Source: Lactiplantibacillus pingfangensis (GTDB lineage Bacteria; Bacillota; Bacilli; Lactobacillales; Lactobacillaceae). Taken from it: DNA of 64,000 nucleotides. Where the stretch lies: assembly GCF_005404945.1 (NCBI RefSeq), contig NZ_BJDG01000009.1:47934-111933 (forward strand), in the 5' to 3' direction. A program made the translations under genes and the position numbers. The notes below the pieces were generated by a model. It had not been told where the DNA came from. It saw only the letters and a program-made list of their open reading frames with translations, and did not search any database. Shown here piece after piece: positions 41,638-50,481 of the stretch (position 1 is the first letter of the stretch; each line of letters starts with the position of its first letter).

Positions 41638-43917
41638 ATGAAACGTATTTTTGAGGTCGACCCGTGGCACGTAGTCAGTCACGAATTAGTACCAACGGAT
41701 AAACGGTTACAAGAAAGTATGACCAGTATCGGGAATGGTTATATGGGCATGCGGGGGATGTTTGAGGAACATTATTCCAATGACACCTTGAAAGGCATTT
41801 ACATTGGCGGGGTCTGGTATCCAGATAAAACCCGTGTCGGCTGGTGGAAGAATGGCTATCCAGACTATTTTGGTAAGGTCATTAATGCGGTCAATTTCGT
41901 CAAAGTCAACTTAACGATTGATGGCGATCAGGTTGATTTAGCGAAAGATGACATCAGCGACTTCATGATTGATTTAGATATGCATACGGGCGTTTTACGC
42001 CGGTCATTTATCGTGACTAAAGGCGAAAAACGCGTGCAATTCCAAATTGATCGCTTTGTGAGTGTTGCCCAAAAGGAATTGTTCGATGTGCATTATAGTG
42101 TGCATAACTTGAGCGATGAACCGGTGCAAGTCGGCTTCATTTCTCAAATTGACGCGGATGTTTTCAATGAAGACGCTAACTATGACGAACAGTTCTGGCA
42201 AGTGCTTGATAAGCGCCATGCCGTCACTGGTGGGAGCATGGTAGCCGAAACGAAGCCTAACGACTTTGGAACTCCCCGCTTCACTTTAGGCATGCAAATG
42301 ATGCATCTCACGGACTTCCGCGGCTCAAATGCGCCTGATACGGAAAAAGCAGTAACCAATATTTTCCGTGGCACGCTAGCGCCTGATGAAACCAAGAATT
42401 TTGAAAAACGGGTGGTCGTCGTCACTTCACGGGACTATCCAGACATGTCAGCATTACGTGCTGGGATGGCAAAATTAGCCGAAACGGTGCATGCCCAAAC
42501 TTATGATGAACTGCTAAAGGCGCATGTCGCCGTTTGGGCCAAACGTTGGGAATTAGCGGACGTTGCTATTGATGGCGACGATGCTGCGCAACAAGGAATT
42601 CGGTTTAATTTATTCCAGTTGTTCTCCACTTATTATGGCGAAGACAAGCGCTTGAACCTTGGACCAAAAGGGTTCACTGGTGAAAAGTACGGTGGTGCCA
42701 CATATTGGGACACTGAAGCCTTCGGGGTACCGTTCTACTTGTCACTGGCTAAGCCTAAAGTGACTGAGAATCTGTTGGAATACCGTTATAATCAATTGGA
42801 CGGCGCTTTCCATAATGCGAAGATGCAAGGCCTCGATGGGGCACTCTTCCCAATGGTAACCTTCAACGGCATTGAATGTCATAATGAATGGGAAATTACC
42901 TTTGAAGAAATTCATCGGAATGGCTCGATTGCTTATGCGATTTATAATTACACCCGTTACACTGGTGATGAAACTTACTTGAAGGAAAAAGGTATCGATG
43001 TCCTGACGGCGATTTCACGCTTCTGGGCTGATCGGGTGCACTTCTCCGAACGTAAGCAACAATATATGATCCACGGGGTCACTGGTCCCAATGAATACGA
43101 AAATAACGTTAACAATAACTGGTACACCAACTTCTTAGCACGCTGGACCTTACAATACACGTTGGCAAGTTTAAAGAAGGTTGCTGCTGCTAAACGCGAC
43201 ACGTTAAAGGTAAGTGCCGATGAATTAGCAAAGTGGCAAGATATTGTTGACCGGATGTACTTCCCACATGATGATGACTTGGGGATCTTCGTTCAAAACG
43301 ATACGTTCTTGGATAAAGACCTGAAGCCAGCGTCATCAATTCCAGCGGATCAACGGCCAATCAATCAACATTGGTCATGGGATCACATTTTGCGGTCACC
43401 ATACATTAAGCAAGCGGATGTCTTACAAGGCATTTACTACTTCATGGATCACTTTACCCCTGAGCAGAAGAAGGCTAACTTTGATTTTTATGAACCATTG
43501 ACTGTTCATGAATCAAGCTTGTCACCAGCTGTTCATGCCATCTTGGCGGCCGATCTTCATTATGAAGAAAAGGCAGTTGAAATGTATCAACGGACTGCTC
43601 GGCTAGATTTGGATAACTATAACAACGATACGGTCGATGGCTTACACATTACGTCGATGACCGGATCGTGGTTAGCAATTGTCCAAGGATTCGCTGGGAT
43701 GCGAGTTCGTGATGGCAAACTATCCTTCGCACCATTCGCACCAAAGGAATGGTCACACTATCAATTCCACGTTAACTTCCGAGGCCGGTTGTTAAAAGTC
43801 GATGTTGATCAAAAGCAGACGACGGTTGAGTTAGTCAGCGGCGATGCGTTAACGATTGAATTGAACGGTGAAGACGTTATCTTAAAGGACAAAGTGATGG
43901 CGGATACTAAAGCTTAA
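41638..43917 (+). CDS. mapA: Maltose phosphorylase (GH65)
   Basis: A 759-residue cytoplasmic enzyme that splits maltose with phosphate into glucose and beta-glucose-1-phosphate, saving one ATP. The catalytic acid Glu486 lies in GVTGPNEYENNVNNNW; other family motifs are YWDTEAFGVPFYL and WSWDHILRSPYIKQADVLQG. The frame begins at 41560, inside the terminator; ATG 41638 with AGGAGG is the real start. The beta-phosphoglucomutase that normally follows is not in this window. Confidence 0.95.
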   Translation: MKRIFEVDPWHVVSHELVPTDKRLQESMTSIGNGYMGMRGMFEEHYSNDTLKGIYIGGVWYPDKTRVGWWKNGYPDYFGKVINAVNFVKVNLTIDGDQVDLAKDDISDFMIDLDMHTGVLRRSFIVTKGEKRVQFQIDRFVSVAQKELFDVHYSVHNLSDEPVQVGFISQIDADVFNEDANYDEQFWQVLDKRHAVTGGSMVAETKPNDFGTPRFTLGMQMMHLTDFRGSNAPDTEKAVTNIFRGTLAPDETKNFEKRVVVVTSRDYPDMSALRAGMAKLAETVHAQTYDELLKAHVAVWAKRWELADVAIDGDDAAQQGIRFNLFQLFSTYYGEDKRLNLGPKGFTGEKYGGATYWDTEAFGVPFYLSLAKPKVTENLLEYRYNQLDGAFHNAKMQGLDGALFPMVTFNGIECHNEWEITFEEIHRNGSIAYAIYNYTRYTGDETYLKEKGIDVLTAISRFWADRVHFSERKQQYMIHGVTGPNEYENNVNNNWYTNFLARWTLQYTLASLKKVAAAKRDTLKVSADELAKWQDIVDRMYFPHDDDLGIFVQNDTFLDKDLKPASSIPADQRPINQHWSWDHILRSPYIKQADVLQGIYYFMDHFTPEQKKANFDFYEPLTVHESSLSPAVHAILAADLHYEEKAVEMYQRTARLDLDNYNNDTVDGLHITSMTGSWLAIVQGFAGMRVRDGKLSFAPFAPKEWSHYQFHVNFRGRLLKVDVDQKQTTVELVSGDALTIELNGEDVILKDKVMADTKA

Positions 43918-43966
43918 TGGTTGTTTACATTAAATGCTAATCTGGCATGTTTGTTAATAAGTTAAT

Positions 43967-44001
43967 GATTAGGCTGTGCATTGTGCACGGCCTAATTTTA
44001 T
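43967..44001 (+). terminator. Terminator after maltose phosphorylase
   Basis: ATTAGGCTGTGCA and TGCACGGCCTAAT around TTG, followed by a short T-run. Confidence 0.85.
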
Positions 44002-44052
44002 AAGTATAATAGGTTCTTAATATAAATGTTTTTATAATAAAAGTGTCATACG

Positions 44053-44080
44053 AATAATTCGGTTGGTTGCCCGAATTATT
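44053..44080. promoter_or_regulatory. Inverted repeat before malR
   Basis: AATAATTCGG (44053-44062) and CCGAATTATT (44071-44080), 10 bp perfect, without CG-centred operator features and without T-run. Possible regulatory hairpin in the malR leader. TATAAT hexamers at 44005 and 44033 may be -10 elements. Confidence 0.45.
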
Positions 44081-44117
44081 GCAGAATCGGCAGTGAGAAA
44101 ATGCAGGAGATGAGATT

Positions 44118-45125
44118 ATGGCAACGATTAAAGATGTTGCAGAATTAGCAGGCGTTTCGCCATCAACTGCTTCCAGAGCAATGCATAATAATCCAACTAT
44201 TAGCCCCAAAACGCAAAAAAGAGTCCATGAGGCGATGGCTAAATTAAACTATGCACCAGATTTTAATGCCCAAAGTTTAGCCAACAAGCGGAGTAATGCA
44301 ATTGGTGTTATTTTACCTGTTGACCATCAAGATATTTTTGCTAACCCGTTTTTTATGGAGATTATTCGTGGCGTAAGTGAAGTCTGCTATGAGGCTAAAT
44401 TAATGGTTAATTTAGCGACTGGCACTTCACAAGAAGAGTTATTAAATAGTATTAACACGATGGTAACGCAGGGTATGATTCGGCGATTTATTTTACTATA
44501 CTCTGAGAAAAATGATCCCGTAATTGAGAGATTGATTGCGCTCAAGGTACACTTTGTTATCGTTGGAAAACCATATCGGCATGTCAATGAAACCCCTTAT
44601 GTTGATAACGATAATATTCTAGCTGGGGCTGACGCAACGCGGTTCCTCGTGGCACATGGTCATCAAGAGATTTGTTTTGTTTATAGTGATTTAGGAAAAA
44701 TGGTTCAAAATGACCGGCTAATGGGCTATCGTCAAATTATTGAGGCACACGGCTATTCAACGCGTAAATTAAAAATAGCATTTGCTAAATATGTGGATGA
44801 TTTTGAAATTATTAAACAATATGTGAACGACTATCCAAATGTAACCGCTTTTGTTGCCGTTGATGACATGCTAGGACTGCGATTACAGCAAGTCTTGAAT
44901 GCAGTACATTCAAAAGAGGACCGTCCGTCAGTCATTGGGTTTAATAATTCGATTTTTGCAGAGGCGTCACACCCTACTCTAACCTCTGTTGAAATTTTTC
45001 CACGGCGATTGGGAGCGGAAGCAGCACGAATTGTGATTGATTTGAAACACGCTGATAGCTTAGCTGCTAAGATTATCGTACCACATCGAATTATTGAACG
45101 TAATTCGGTTCAAACATTGGCTTAG
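44118..45125 (+). CDS. malR: LacI-family maltose operon regulator
   Basis: A 335-residue repressor. The N-terminal helix-turn-helix is ATIKDVAELAGVSPSTASRAMHNN, followed by a hinge and a periplasmic-binding-like domain (ANKRSNAIGVILPV). It would bind the CG-centred palindromes before the GH13-malEFG operon and probably responds to maltose or maltodextrin. GGAG before ATG. The next gene starts 15 bases later, so it is co-transcribed with the two GH13 genes that follow. Confidence 0.9.
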   Translation: MATIKDVAELAGVSPSTASRAMHNNPTISPKTQKRVHEAMAKLNYAPDFNAQSLANKRSNAIGVILPVDHQDIFANPFFMEIIRGVSEVCYEAKLMVNLATGTSQEELLNSINTMVTQGMIRRFILLYSEKNDPVIERLIALKVHFVIVGKPYRHVNETPYVDNDNILAGADATRFLVAHGHQEICFVYSDLGKMVQNDRLMGYRQIIEAHGYSTRKLKIAFAKYVDDFEIIKQYVNDYPNVTAFVAVDDMLGLRLQQVLNAVHSKEDRPSVIGFNNSIFAEASHPTLTSVEIFPRRLGAEAARIVIDLKHADSLAAKIIVPHRIIERNSVQTLA

Positions 45126-45139
45126 GAGGTGTAATCGAA

Positions 45140-46816
45140 ATGGCAAATTGGCATGAAAAACAAGTTATTTATCAAATTTATCCTAAAAGCTTTAAGGATA
45201 CTAACGATGATGGTATCGGGGACTTGCAGGGGGTTATCCAAAAAATCCCGTACTTGAAGGCTTTGGGAATTACGACGATTTGGTTGAATCCAATTTATGT
45301 GTCACCTCAAGTTGATAATGGTTATGATGTTGCCGATTATTATCAGATTGACCAATCGGTGGGCTCAATGGCCGACGTTGAAGCACTGATCCAAGCCTTA
45401 CATCAGAATGGAATGCATTTATTATTGGATTTTGTCATGAACCATACGTCTGATCAACATCCTTGGTTTCAAGCAGCCTTGAAGGACCCCCAAAGTAAAT
45501 ATCATGATTATTATTTGTGGGCCCAAGCCAAGCCAGGACAGTTACCGAATAATTGGGGGTCGTTCTTTGGTGGTAGTGTCTGGGAGCCAACGCCCAAAGC
45601 ACCTAATCATTATTACTTTCATCTATTTGACCGGCATATGCCAGATTTAAATTGGCAGAATCCGGCCGTGAGACAAGCTATGATTGAAATTGCCAAGTTT
45701 TGGCTAAATAAAGGTGTTGATGGGTTAAGACTGGATGCATTTATTCACATTGATAAAGCCAATTTTAAACAATTTGCAGTGGGTGAGTCACAAAAACCAG
45801 TTATTGATGATACGTTTTATGCCCATCTGAGTCGAGTGCAGCCTTACTTGCGTGAATTTTGTCATGCGTTGCGGGCGATTAAACCAGATGTCTTCATTTT
45901 AGGTGAAGCTGCTTCTGCTAGCCCAGAGTTATTGATTGATTATAGTCGGCCGCAGAATGATGAATGTGATGCGGTAATTACTTTTCGTTCAATTGTGGAC
46001 CGTTTAGATCAGCTTGATTCGCGGTTGCCGGCAGAATTTCAACCTAAAGCTCTAGATGTTGAGGGAATGCGCCAACGGTTAACAACAATTGAGACAAAGC
46101 TTGCTGATGTTAGCTTGCCAGTTCTGTATTGGAGTAATCACGATATGGCTCGGGTTGCTTCGAGGTATGCTAGCACGGACTATTATTGGCAAAGTCTGAA
46201 ATGTTTGGCTGCAATGCTATATTTACAACGTGGTTTGCCCATTATTTATTATGGCGAGGAGCTGGGGCTGAAAAATAGTTACCTGAAGCAATTGTCGGAT
46301 TTTCATGACCAGACAGTATTACCATTCTATCAACAAGCACTGGCAGTGGGTTATTCGGCGGATCAGACTATGAAAATGCTAAATCAAACGCATAAGATGG
46401 CGGCACGAGGGATGATGCCATGGGATTCTGACCAACCATACCAAGGTTTTTCAAAGCATGAACCTTGGCTAAATGGTCAACAAACGACGCCAGTTTCAGT
46501 TGCGGCTGAAACCTCAGACCCGACAAGTTTATTGGTGTTTTATCGGCAGTTATTCCAGCTGAAACAAACGCCATTATTTACGGCAGGCGATGAGGTGATT
46601 CAACCTACTGCCAATGGGGTATTTCAATACACCCGCCAACTAGCAGGACAACTCGCAACGGTAACTTGTAATTTATCGGACACAGTGCAATTGGTCACTA
46701 ATAATGATGGCGGGCAGCCTAGTCTAACGGTTGGAGCTGTTGACCAGCATGCGGGTCAATTGAATTATTCTCCCTGGTCGATGACCGTCACTATCAATGA
46801 CAAAAAGGAGTTTTAA
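45140..46816 (+). CDS. Alpha-glucosidase (GH13), divergent member
   Basis: A 558-residue cytoplasmic GH13 enzyme. Nucleophile Asp in GVDGLRLDAFIHI, acid/base in FILGEAASASP, third Asp in YWSNHDMARVAS; MPDLNWQNP is region V. Ala follows the nucleophile instead of Val as in the three other long copies, and the acid/base motif differs, so it may prefer alpha-1,4 substrates or have transferase activity. It is less alike to them than they are to each other. AGGAGG before ATG. Confidence 0.88.
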   Translation: MANWHEKQVIYQIYPKSFKDTNDDGIGDLQGVIQKIPYLKALGITTIWLNPIYVSPQVDNGYDVADYYQIDQSVGSMADVEALIQALHQNGMHLLLDFVMNHTSDQHPWFQAALKDPQSKYHDYYLWAQAKPGQLPNNWGSFFGGSVWEPTPKAPNHYYFHLFDRHMPDLNWQNPAVRQAMIEIAKFWLNKGVDGLRLDAFIHIDKANFKQFAVGESQKPVIDDTFYAHLSRVQPYLREFCHALRAIKPDVFILGEAASASPELLIDYSRPQNDECDAVITFRSIVDRLDQLDSRLPAEFQPKALDVEGMRQRLTTIETKLADVSLPVLYWSNHDMARVASRYASTDYYWQSLKCLAAMLYLQRGLPIIYYGEELGLKNSYLKQLSDFHDQTVLPFYQQALAVGYSADQTMKMLNQTHKMAARGMMPWDSDQPYQGFSKHEPWLNGQQTTPVSVAAETSDPTSLLVFYRQLFQLKQTPLFTAGDEVIQPTANGVFQYTRQLAGQLATVTCNLSDTVQLVTNNDGGQPSLTVGAVDQHAGQLNYSPWSMTVTINDKKEF

Positions 46817-46818
46817 CA

Positions 46819-48102
46819 ATGGCAATTGGGACAGATATTAAGTTACGACAACAGCTGATTTATTCAGTTTTTACGCGTAATTATTCAAAACAGGGAACAT
46901 TCAAAGCCGTTCAGGCCGACTTACCTCGGATTAAGGGACTAGGAACGACAATAATTTGGTTAATGCCAATTCAGCCGATTGGTCTGAAAAATCGTAAGGG
47001 AACCCTCGGCTCTCCTTATGCGATTTCAGACTACCGCGGCATTAATCCAGAATTGGGAACGATGGCCGACTTTATTGCCTTAACGAAGGAGATTCACGCG
47101 CAAGGAATGCAAGTCATGATTGACGTTGTGTATAATCATACGTCACCAGATTCCAAGCTTCTCCGAGACCATCCAGATTGGTTCTATCATAAACCAGATG
47201 GTCGTCTAGGTAATCGAGTTGCTGACTGGTCAGATATTATAGATTTGGATTATCATCAGCGAGATTTGTGGGATTATCAAATTCAAACATTGAAGCAATG
47301 GGCTGACTATGTCGATGGTTTTCGTTGTGACGTGGCCCCATTAGTCCCATTGGATTTTTGGCTCACGGCACGACGCGAACTGGCTAAATATAAACCAGGC
47401 TTAATCTGGCTGGCAGAGACGAATGGTCCTGATTTCATCAAACAAGTGCGTGAAGCCGGGTTTGATGATTTATCTGATAGTGAAATTTATCAAGCTTTTG
47501 ACCTAACTTATGACTACGATGTTCTGGAAGATTTTCGGGCGACAGTTAAAGGGGAACGATCATTAGCGGAATTTGCACGGATTCTAATGAAGCAAGACGT
47601 GACTTACCCTAAGAATTACGTTAAGATGCGTTTCTTGGAAAATCATGATGTGCCACGCGCAGCTGAATATTTGCCGAATCCCCAGATAAGACGCAATATG
47701 CTAGCTTTCAGTCTCTTTCAAAAGGGTGCCGGGCTTATTTATAACGGTGAAGAATTTAGCGCAGCACATTTGCCAAGTTTGTTTGAATCTGATCCGATTG
47801 AGTTGCACGGGGCGACTGACTTGTCAGGGTTGATTAGTCGATTGGCTGCATTGAAACATAAGCCCGTTTTTAGTACTGGTAACTATACCATTCAGGCAGA
47901 GAACGAGTCCGTTATGTCGGTGACGTATACGGATGACTCGAAAAAAATTGTTGGTTATTTTGCTTTTAGTCCCTTTGTTGGAGAAGTGGACTGTCAATTA
48001 CCAGCAGGAGATTACCAGAATGCAAGCGATCAGACGATGGTTGTGATTGCCGATAGTAAATTCAAGTTCACTGGCGAACCGGTAATTATTGGAACGATTT
48101 AG
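46819..48102 (+). CDS. Short intracellular alpha-amylase (GH13)
   Basis: A 427-residue GH13 enzyme without signal peptide and with a shortened domain B. Motifs: VMIDVVYNHTSPDS, YVDGFRCDVAPLVP (nucleophile), LIWLAETNG (acid/base), RFLENHDVPRAAE. It would trim imported maltodextrins to maltose for the phosphorylase. GGAG before the ATG, which comes two bases after the preceding stop; last gene of the unit. Confidence 0.87.
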   Translation: MAIGTDIKLRQQLIYSVFTRNYSKQGTFKAVQADLPRIKGLGTTIIWLMPIQPIGLKNRKGTLGSPYAISDYRGINPELGTMADFIALTKEIHAQGMQVMIDVVYNHTSPDSKLLRDHPDWFYHKPDGRLGNRVADWSDIIDLDYHQRDLWDYQIQTLKQWADYVDGFRCDVAPLVPLDFWLTARRELAKYKPGLIWLAETNGPDFIKQVREAGFDDLSDSEIYQAFDLTYDYDVLEDFRATVKGERSLAEFARILMKQDVTYPKNYVKMRFLENHDVPRAAEYLPNPQIRRNMLAFSLFQKGAGLIYNGEEFSAAHLPSLFESDPIELHGATDLSGLISRLAALKHKPVFSTGNYTIQAENESVMSVTYTDDSKKIVGYFAFSPFVGEVDCQLPAGDYQNASDQTMVVIADSKFKFTGEPVIIGTI

Positions 48103-48112
48103 CCTAACAGTA

Positions 48113-48157
48113 TCAAAAAACAGCAATGACCGTTTAAAGTCATTGCTGTTTTTACGT
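48113..48157. terminator. Bidirectional terminator after the amylase gene
   Basis: AAACAGCAATGAC/GTCATTGCTGTTT stem with A- and T-runs on both sides. Confidence 0.88.
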
Positions 48158-48292
48158 CATTACGAACAAACAAGTCGAACCTTTAAAAAATACCCAGGGG
48201 GTGTTGCAGTTATTTCACCTTTTAATATACGCATGCAATGCATAGTTATGATTAAGCTTGTGTATGAAAGTTGTAAAGATTCAGCTTATCCC

Positions 48293-50461
48293 TTAATCAG
48301 TTGCTTGCAGCCAAACTAACTGATTTTCGAAATCTCGTGAGGGCGGTGAAATTTGCAAGCCGACTAGATTTAAACTTTGACCGAGCTGGCGTTGGCCGTT
48401 AACCCGATAATACCGTTGATCAGCTAAGTAATGTAACGGGAGCTGATGGGGGACTTTTACGGCAGAACTTAGGCCCGTTGTGTAAAAACAAAGAGCTTGT
48501 TTACGGTCAGGCGTGACTAGCAGCCATGCCTGGGAGTTTGCGTCATCACGCCAATCTTGTAGGCGGTAGAAAGAAGCCTCGTTAAAATCAGGTTGCCAAG
48601 TTTTCACTTGTTGGCCTTGTCTTTTGATGAGTTGCTTGTCCGCAGCGGTTAGCGTCTCTAACGCCATTTCAAAGCCCAAATTACCGATGCTAGCTAGGTT
48701 TAATCGGGTTTGTAAAGACGTGACCCGACCATTTTGACCATTAGGTGACGCGGAGACGTGGGTACTAAAGACGTTTGGTGGGAATAAGTAACTGACACCA
48801 TTTTCAATCTTGGCACGATCGACTGGATCGGTGAGGTCACTCAACCAAGTTTGATGCGTATAAGCAAGCATCCCAAAGTCCAAGCGGCCACCGCCAGCCG
48901 AACAGTTTTCGATAATCAGCTTAGGAAAGCGGGCTTGCAGTTCAGCTAAAAGTGCGTAGAGACCTAAAACGTAGCGATAATAGATTTCACCTTGTTGAGC
49001 AGGAGGCAACACATCATTACCCACTTGGGTCAGATGACGATTCATGTCCCATTTGAGATAGTCTAGCTGATTCGTCGTGATTAGGTCAGTAATTGTCGTT
49101 AGCAGCTGTTGTCGAACCACTGCTCGTGAGAGATCTAAGACGAGCTGATGGCGCGCGGTGATTGGGTCGCGTTGTTGATAGTGAAGCGCCCAATCTGGAT
49201 GATCGTGATAGAGTTGGCTGTTAGTTGTTACCATCTCTGGCTCTAACCATAAGCCGAGTTGAATACCCGATTGATGTGCCTGATCAGCAAGAAATCGTAG
49301 CCCATGGGGAAATTTGACCGGATCTGCTTGCCAGTCCCCTAACTGCCCACTTTCGTCGTGACGATTAACGAACCAGCCATCATCGATGACAACCAAGTCG
49401 CAGCCTAACGCTTTAGCTTGGGCGATCATCTGACTAATCTTAGTTTCATTAACATCAAAGAAACAGGTTTCCCAACTATTCACTGCAATCGGATTAGCTG
49501 CGAGGCTCGGTTGTAGCTGATTGGCAAACTCATGAAAGCATTGTGATAGGCCATTAAAGCCATCCGGCGACCAAGCAAGGACTGCCTCGGGTGATTGAAA
49601 ACGCGCCCCAGCTGCCAACTGCCATTGAAAGGTCGTTGGTTCTAGGCCAATCGTCAAGCGTGTATGGGCGTACTGGTCGACTTCAGCAGTGGTTTGAAAA
49701 TTACCACTCCAAACAAGGGCAGTGCCTAAGACGTCACCACTAAATTCGGTGGCGTGTGGTCGTGCTAGTCCCATGAAAGGCTGTTGCTGCGGTCCACTAG
49801 TGCCGCGCAAACTACGTTGACTTTGAATTCCCGGATGCAGTGGTGCCAGCGTCGGATTAGCTTCATGTGCGTGAGTACCACTAAACGTTAAGGCTTCGTA
49901 GTGGTCGTCTGCTAAGTCCAATTGCAGACTGTTGAGTGCCTGGACGGTAAGGGCGTGTTTTCCGGAATTGACTAAGGTCGTACTACGTAAAATCAGCGCC
50001 GATTTTTCAAAAATCGTATAATTCAAATCACAGTTAAGGCCAGTCAACGTATCCGTTAAATGTAGCACTAACGTGGTCACGGCAGTCGTCGCAGCCACAG
50101 TTGGCGGTAACTGGTCAGGGTTTAGGGGCTGATCAGTAATCGTCATACCGGTATACGTTAAAATTGGTAACAATTGGCCAGTTGATGACGCAATTAGCTC
50201 TCCCGGTTGGCGATAATCGCCGCTACCAATGGTTGAATACTCCAAGGGCAGTGAGGTAACAGAATAGGGAAAGTCTGGCTGGGTATCAACAGCAAAGGCA
50301 TGGTCGCCGGTTGGCAGTGGTGGCAATGTTTGGACATCGGTCAATACTTTACCAAAATAGCGGTGCACCGGATAGCGTTGTGCCAAGATTTGGATCACAT
50401 AGCTGATTTGATTATTGTAAAGGTTGATCAAACCTGTTTCTTTATCTACTGTAACCGGCAT
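48293..50461 (-). CDS. Alpha-galactosidase (GH36)
   Basis: A 722-residue cytoplasmic enzyme. The nucleophile Asp472 is in YLKWDMNRHL, the acid/base Asp in LSDLTDPVDR; other marks are VIDDGWFVNRHDE, LWLEPEMV and ENCSAGGGR. It releases galactose from raffinose, melibiose or stachyose. It follows the PTS EIIBCA gene by 20 bases in one operon, where related sucrose loci usually carry fructokinase. This suggests that the PTS also takes a galactosylated sugar. GGAGG before ATG. Confidence 0.92.
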   Translation of the reverse strand: MPVTVDKETGLINLYNNQISYVIQILAQRYPVHRYFGKVLTDVQTLPPLPTGDHAFAVDTQPDFPYSVTSLPLEYSTIGSGDYRQPGELIASSTGQLLPILTYTGMTITDQPLNPDQLPPTVAATTAVTTLVLHLTDTLTGLNCDLNYTIFEKSALILRSTTLVNSGKHALTVQALNSLQLDLADDHYEALTFSGTHAHEANPTLAPLHPGIQSQRSLRGTSGPQQQPFMGLARPHATEFSGDVLGTALVWSGNFQTTAEVDQYAHTRLTIGLEPTTFQWQLAAGARFQSPEAVLAWSPDGFNGLSQCFHEFANQLQPSLAANPIAVNSWETCFFDVNETKISQMIAQAKALGCDLVVIDDGWFVNRHDESGQLGDWQADPVKFPHGLRFLADQAHQSGIQLGLWLEPEMVTTNSQLYHDHPDWALHYQQRDPITARHQLVLDLSRAVVRQQLLTTITDLITTNQLDYLKWDMNRHLTQVGNDVLPPAQQGEIYYRYVLGLYALLAELQARFPKLIIENCSAGGGRLDFGMLAYTHQTWLSDLTDPVDRAKIENGVSYLFPPNVFSTHVSASPNGQNGRVTSLQTRLNLASIGNLGFEMALETLTAADKQLIKRQGQQVKTWQPDFNEASFYRLQDWRDDANSQAWLLVTPDRKQALCFYTTGLSSAVKVPHQLPLHYLADQRYYRVNGQRQLGQSLNLVGLQISPPSRDFENQLVWLQATD

Positions 50462-50481
50462 GATCAGCCCTCCTTAGCGAC

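Noticed and set aside
48089..48319. 76-codon plus-strand ORF after the amylase gene
   Set aside because: Reads through the terminator hairpin and into the end of the opposite gene; no supporting features.
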